A DNA stretch of 5,945 nucleotides from assembly GCA_002366775.1 (NCBI GenBank), contig DFBW01000278.1:2861-8805 (forward strand). Direction: 5' to 3'. Below, piece after piece: positions 4,136-5,945 of this stretch (positions within the stretch are counted from its first letter, which is position 1; each line of letters begins with the position of its first letter). Source of the stretch: Roseovarius sp. UBA3070. GTDB lineage: Bacteria > Pseudomonadota > Alphaproteobacteria > Rhodobacterales > Rhodobacteraceae. The notes below the pieces were generated by a model. It saw only the letters and a program-made list of their open reading frames with translations, had not been told where the DNA came from and searched no databases. Position numbers and translations under genes: made by a program.

Positions 4136-5737
4136 ATGCAACATTTGTCTATGACACACACCATTGCCGCCATAGCGGGCAAGGCGCAGGCACAAAATCT
4201 ACCCGTCGAATCGGGCGAGGTATCCGCAGAAACACCCAAAGCCAAATTTGCTGAATTTCTTTGGCCAGAGAGGTCAGATCAGGATGAGCAGGCCACGAAT
4301 GCCCCAGTATTAGAGGAAGAGGGCCCGTCGACAGTAAGCCCTGATGAGGCCACTGATACCGCTGTGCTGGGTGATGTCGACATATCAACGACGTCTGCTT
4401 TGCCTGCGGAAACGCATGATTCCAGCGATGATGCCGCGTCTGACGATATATTCTTGACGCGCCATCAGCAGCGCGCTGTGCCAGCACCGCCTGCTGCAAC
4501 GGCGCAAGCCACCGGTCCCCTCCCAAGTACATCCGTGAACAATCAACCGAACACGCCCGAGGACGCCCGATCATTCAATAACGCCACACACCCGGATACA
4601 GAGCCATCCAACCCGGCCTTGAGGGAAATGGCTGCTCTTCCAGGTAAGGCTCGTGGTTCCGCGGATATGGCGACAACACCTGCTTTGCCAGATGGGGGTG
4701 GCGCCAAATCCAAAGACACATTCGCTGATCAAGACCTCAAGGCGGAGCGCGCCCAGCAGGCTTTGGGGCAAACCGGTGATCGGGCAATTCAACCCAATCC
4801 TGACCCCCTGATGACGGCCGCTTCAAAAGAACCACTGGCAAGCCTGCCGACTCCAAAGGTCGATCTGGCGCGCACAACAGGTGATACTCAAAGTGCGTCG
4901 AAAGCTAGGCCTGCTTCGGGAATTGACGCTGTTGAATCGTCGCTTCGTGGCACTATGGCCCAATCACCTCAACCCAAACTTGAAACTCCTGGGGTTGTGG
5001 CCGCTCAGACCTCCAGCACGCACGTTGCAATAAATACGCATGCCTTGGTTGAGAGAGCAGCCCAATCCCAGGCAGGCGGGCGAATGGGCAAGGCCGAAAC
5101 TTCGCGCATTGAAAAGCCAAACCCGGACGTGACATCGCAACCGATGGCGCCTGTGCGACCCTCCTTACGTCAGATGGCACCGATGAATCTACCGCCTGCG
5201 ACTGCGGCACCTGTGAATACCGATCCGAACGTTGAGCGCTTTCCTGTCGAAGCATCGCCCATTTCCGATCTGCGCCTGACTGGCGAACCAGGTACCTTGC
5301 GGGCCACCCCAGACAACCCGATGACCCGCCCCGAACTGCCGCGCCATATGGCCATGCAACTGGCTGATGCCGCACAACGAGGGGGTGCAGGGCGGCCCGT
5401 TGACCTGGTGTTGAACCCTGTCGAATTGGGGCGTGTCAAGATCAGCCTGCAAACGACAGATGGGACTGTGGTGGTGCAAGTTTCGGCTGAGCGACCCGAA
5501 ACACTGGACCTGATGCGCCGCAATGCTGAGGTGCTGGCTCAGGAGTTCCACAATATCGGCTATGGCGAGGCGCAGTTTTCATTCTCGCAACAAAACTCCG
5601 GCGATGCAGACCCGGATCAAAACTCTGATCAGGCCTCCGGTCGTTCTGCAACTTCAGACGGCATGACCGGGTCTGAGCTGCCTGAGGCCCCAACTCTTAC
5701 ATCAATCATTACTGACCGCGTCGATATTCGCGTCTGA
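4136..5737 (+). CDS. fliK: Flagellar hook-length control protein FliK
   Basis: FliK is secreted while the hook grows, measures hook length and then switches export from hook to filament substrates through FlhB. From the ATG at 4136 the protein has 533 residues. Residues 1 to about 400 are low-complexity and rich in Ala, Pro, Thr, Ser, Asp and Gln, with no clear domain; this is the usual extended ruler and export region of FliK and varies strongly between species. Residues about 403-488 form the conserved C-terminal domain: RHMAMQLADAAQRG, then PVDLVLNPVELGRVKISLQT with the key NPVELG (427-432), VVVQVSAERPETLDLMR, and NIGYGEAQFSF. A polar tail of about 45 residues follows. The whole protein lacks cysteine. 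Its stop overlaps the flgD Shine-Dalgarno, so the two form one unit; FlgD is the hook cap, so pairing with hook-length control is logical. The C-terminal assignment is strong; exact length depends on the start. Confidence 0.92.
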   Translation: MQHLSMTHTIAAIAGKAQAQNLPVESGEVSAETPKAKFAEFLWPERSDQDEQATNAPVLEEEGPSTVSPDEATDTAVLGDVDISTTSALPAETHDSSDDAASDDIFLTRHQQRAVPAPPAATAQATGPLPSTSVNNQPNTPEDARSFNNATHPDTEPSNPALREMAALPGKARGSADMATTPALPDGGGAKSKDTFADQDLKAERAQQALGQTGDRAIQPNPDPLMTAASKEPLASLPTPKVDLARTTGDTQSASKARPASGIDAVESSLRGTMAQSPQPKLETPGVVAAQTSSTHVAINTHALVERAAQSQAGGRMGKAETSRIEKPNPDVTSQPMAPVRPSLRQMAPMNLPPATAAPVNTDPNVERFPVEASPISDLRLTGEPGTLRATPDNPMTRPELPRHMAMQLADAAQRGGAGRPVDLVLNPVELGRVKISLQTTDGTVVVQVSAERPETLDLMRRNAEVLAQEFHNIGYGEAQFSFSQQNSGDADPDQNSDQASGRSATSDGMTGSELPEAPTLTSIITDRVDIRV

Positions 5738-5742
5738 AGGAG
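5737..5742 (+). promoter_or_regulatory. Shine-Dalgarno of flgD overlapping the fliK stop
   Basis: AAGGAG begins at the last base of the fliK TGA and lies 6 nt before the flgD ATG. This arrangement implies one mRNA and probable translational coupling. Confidence 0.8.
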
Positions 5743-5748
5743 AACAAA

Positions 5749-5945
5749 ATGGACATCGGATCAACTACTCAGAACACCGGCCTGAATTCACAGCATACCG
5801 CTGGCAGTAATCAAGGGGCAACCGCGATCAGCTCTGACTTTGAAACTTTTATCAAAATGCTGACCGTACAGATGGAAAATCAGGATCCGCTCAATCCTGT
5901 GGATGGATCTGACTTTGCGGTGCAGCTTGCCACCTTCTCGAACGT
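5749..5945 (+). CDS. flgD: Hook assembly cap protein FlgD, N-terminal part (runs off window)
   Basis: FlgD is the scaffold at the tip of the growing hook that guides FlgE polymerisation. Sixty-five complete codons are visible before the window ends. After a polar Ser/Thr/Gln/Asn-rich start (1-28), which normally carries the export signal, comes the signature block SDFETFIKMLTVQMENQDPL (29-48) followed by NPVDGSDFAVQLATFSN (49-65), closely matching the FlgD N-terminal consensus L--QL-NQDPLNP-D---F--QLA-FS. The ATG is well placed behind AAGGAG and lies 11 bp after fliK. The C-terminal beta domains are to the right of the window. The identification is secure from this motif alone. Confidence 0.94.
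   Translation, partial: MDIGSTTQNTGLNSQHTAGSNQGATAISSDFETFIKMLTVQMENQDPLNPVDGSDFAVQLATFSN

Overview
The window is part of a flagellar gene cluster from an alphaproteobacterium, most likely a marine Rhodobacteraceae (Roseobacter group) species. The pointers are the flaF-flbT pair behind a short flagellin gene, a FlgJ-like protein with only the rod-binding domain, a DUF1217 gene attached to flbT, and the style of the FliI and FliK sequences. No mobile element, CRISPR array, tRNA or rRNA is visible. Almost all of the sequence is coding.

Layout. Positions 1-611 (+) hold the 3' part of fliI, the export ATPase. After a 55-bp convergent gap, a leftward block runs from 4012 down to 667. Read in transcription order it is flgJ-like rod-binding gene (4012-3722), flgN-like chaperone gene (3725-3366), a 207-bp intergenic region, flagellin (3158-2310), flaF (2236-1868), flbT (1871-1467) and a DUF1217 gene (1467-667). 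Divergent from this block, after a 123-bp control region, are fliK (4136-5737, +) and the start of flgD (5749 to the window edge, +).

The genes cover export (FliI, FlgN), rod assembly (FlgJ), hook building and length control (FlgD, FliK), the filament (flagellin) and post-transcriptional control of flagellin (FlaF, FlbT). Neighbours in the leftward block are tightly packed: ATGA overlaps join flgJ-flgN and flaF-flbT, and a TAATG overlap joins flbT-DUF1217. fliK and flgD are 11 bp apart, and the flgD Shine-Dalgarno overlaps the fliK stop.

The most informative non-coding signals surround flagellin. Upstream is a good sigma-54-type -24/-12 match (3257-3273) and a leader that can fold so that a 9-bp stem ends next to the ribosome-binding site (3172-3231). 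Just after the stop codon is a perfect 11-bp inverted repeat without a U-tract (2276-2302). Together they suggest a separately transcribed flagellin operon whose later genes, flaF and flbT, feed back on its own mRNA. The least understood protein is the DUF1217 product. I see no wholly new system here; the undescribed parts are that protein's role and the regulatory elements.
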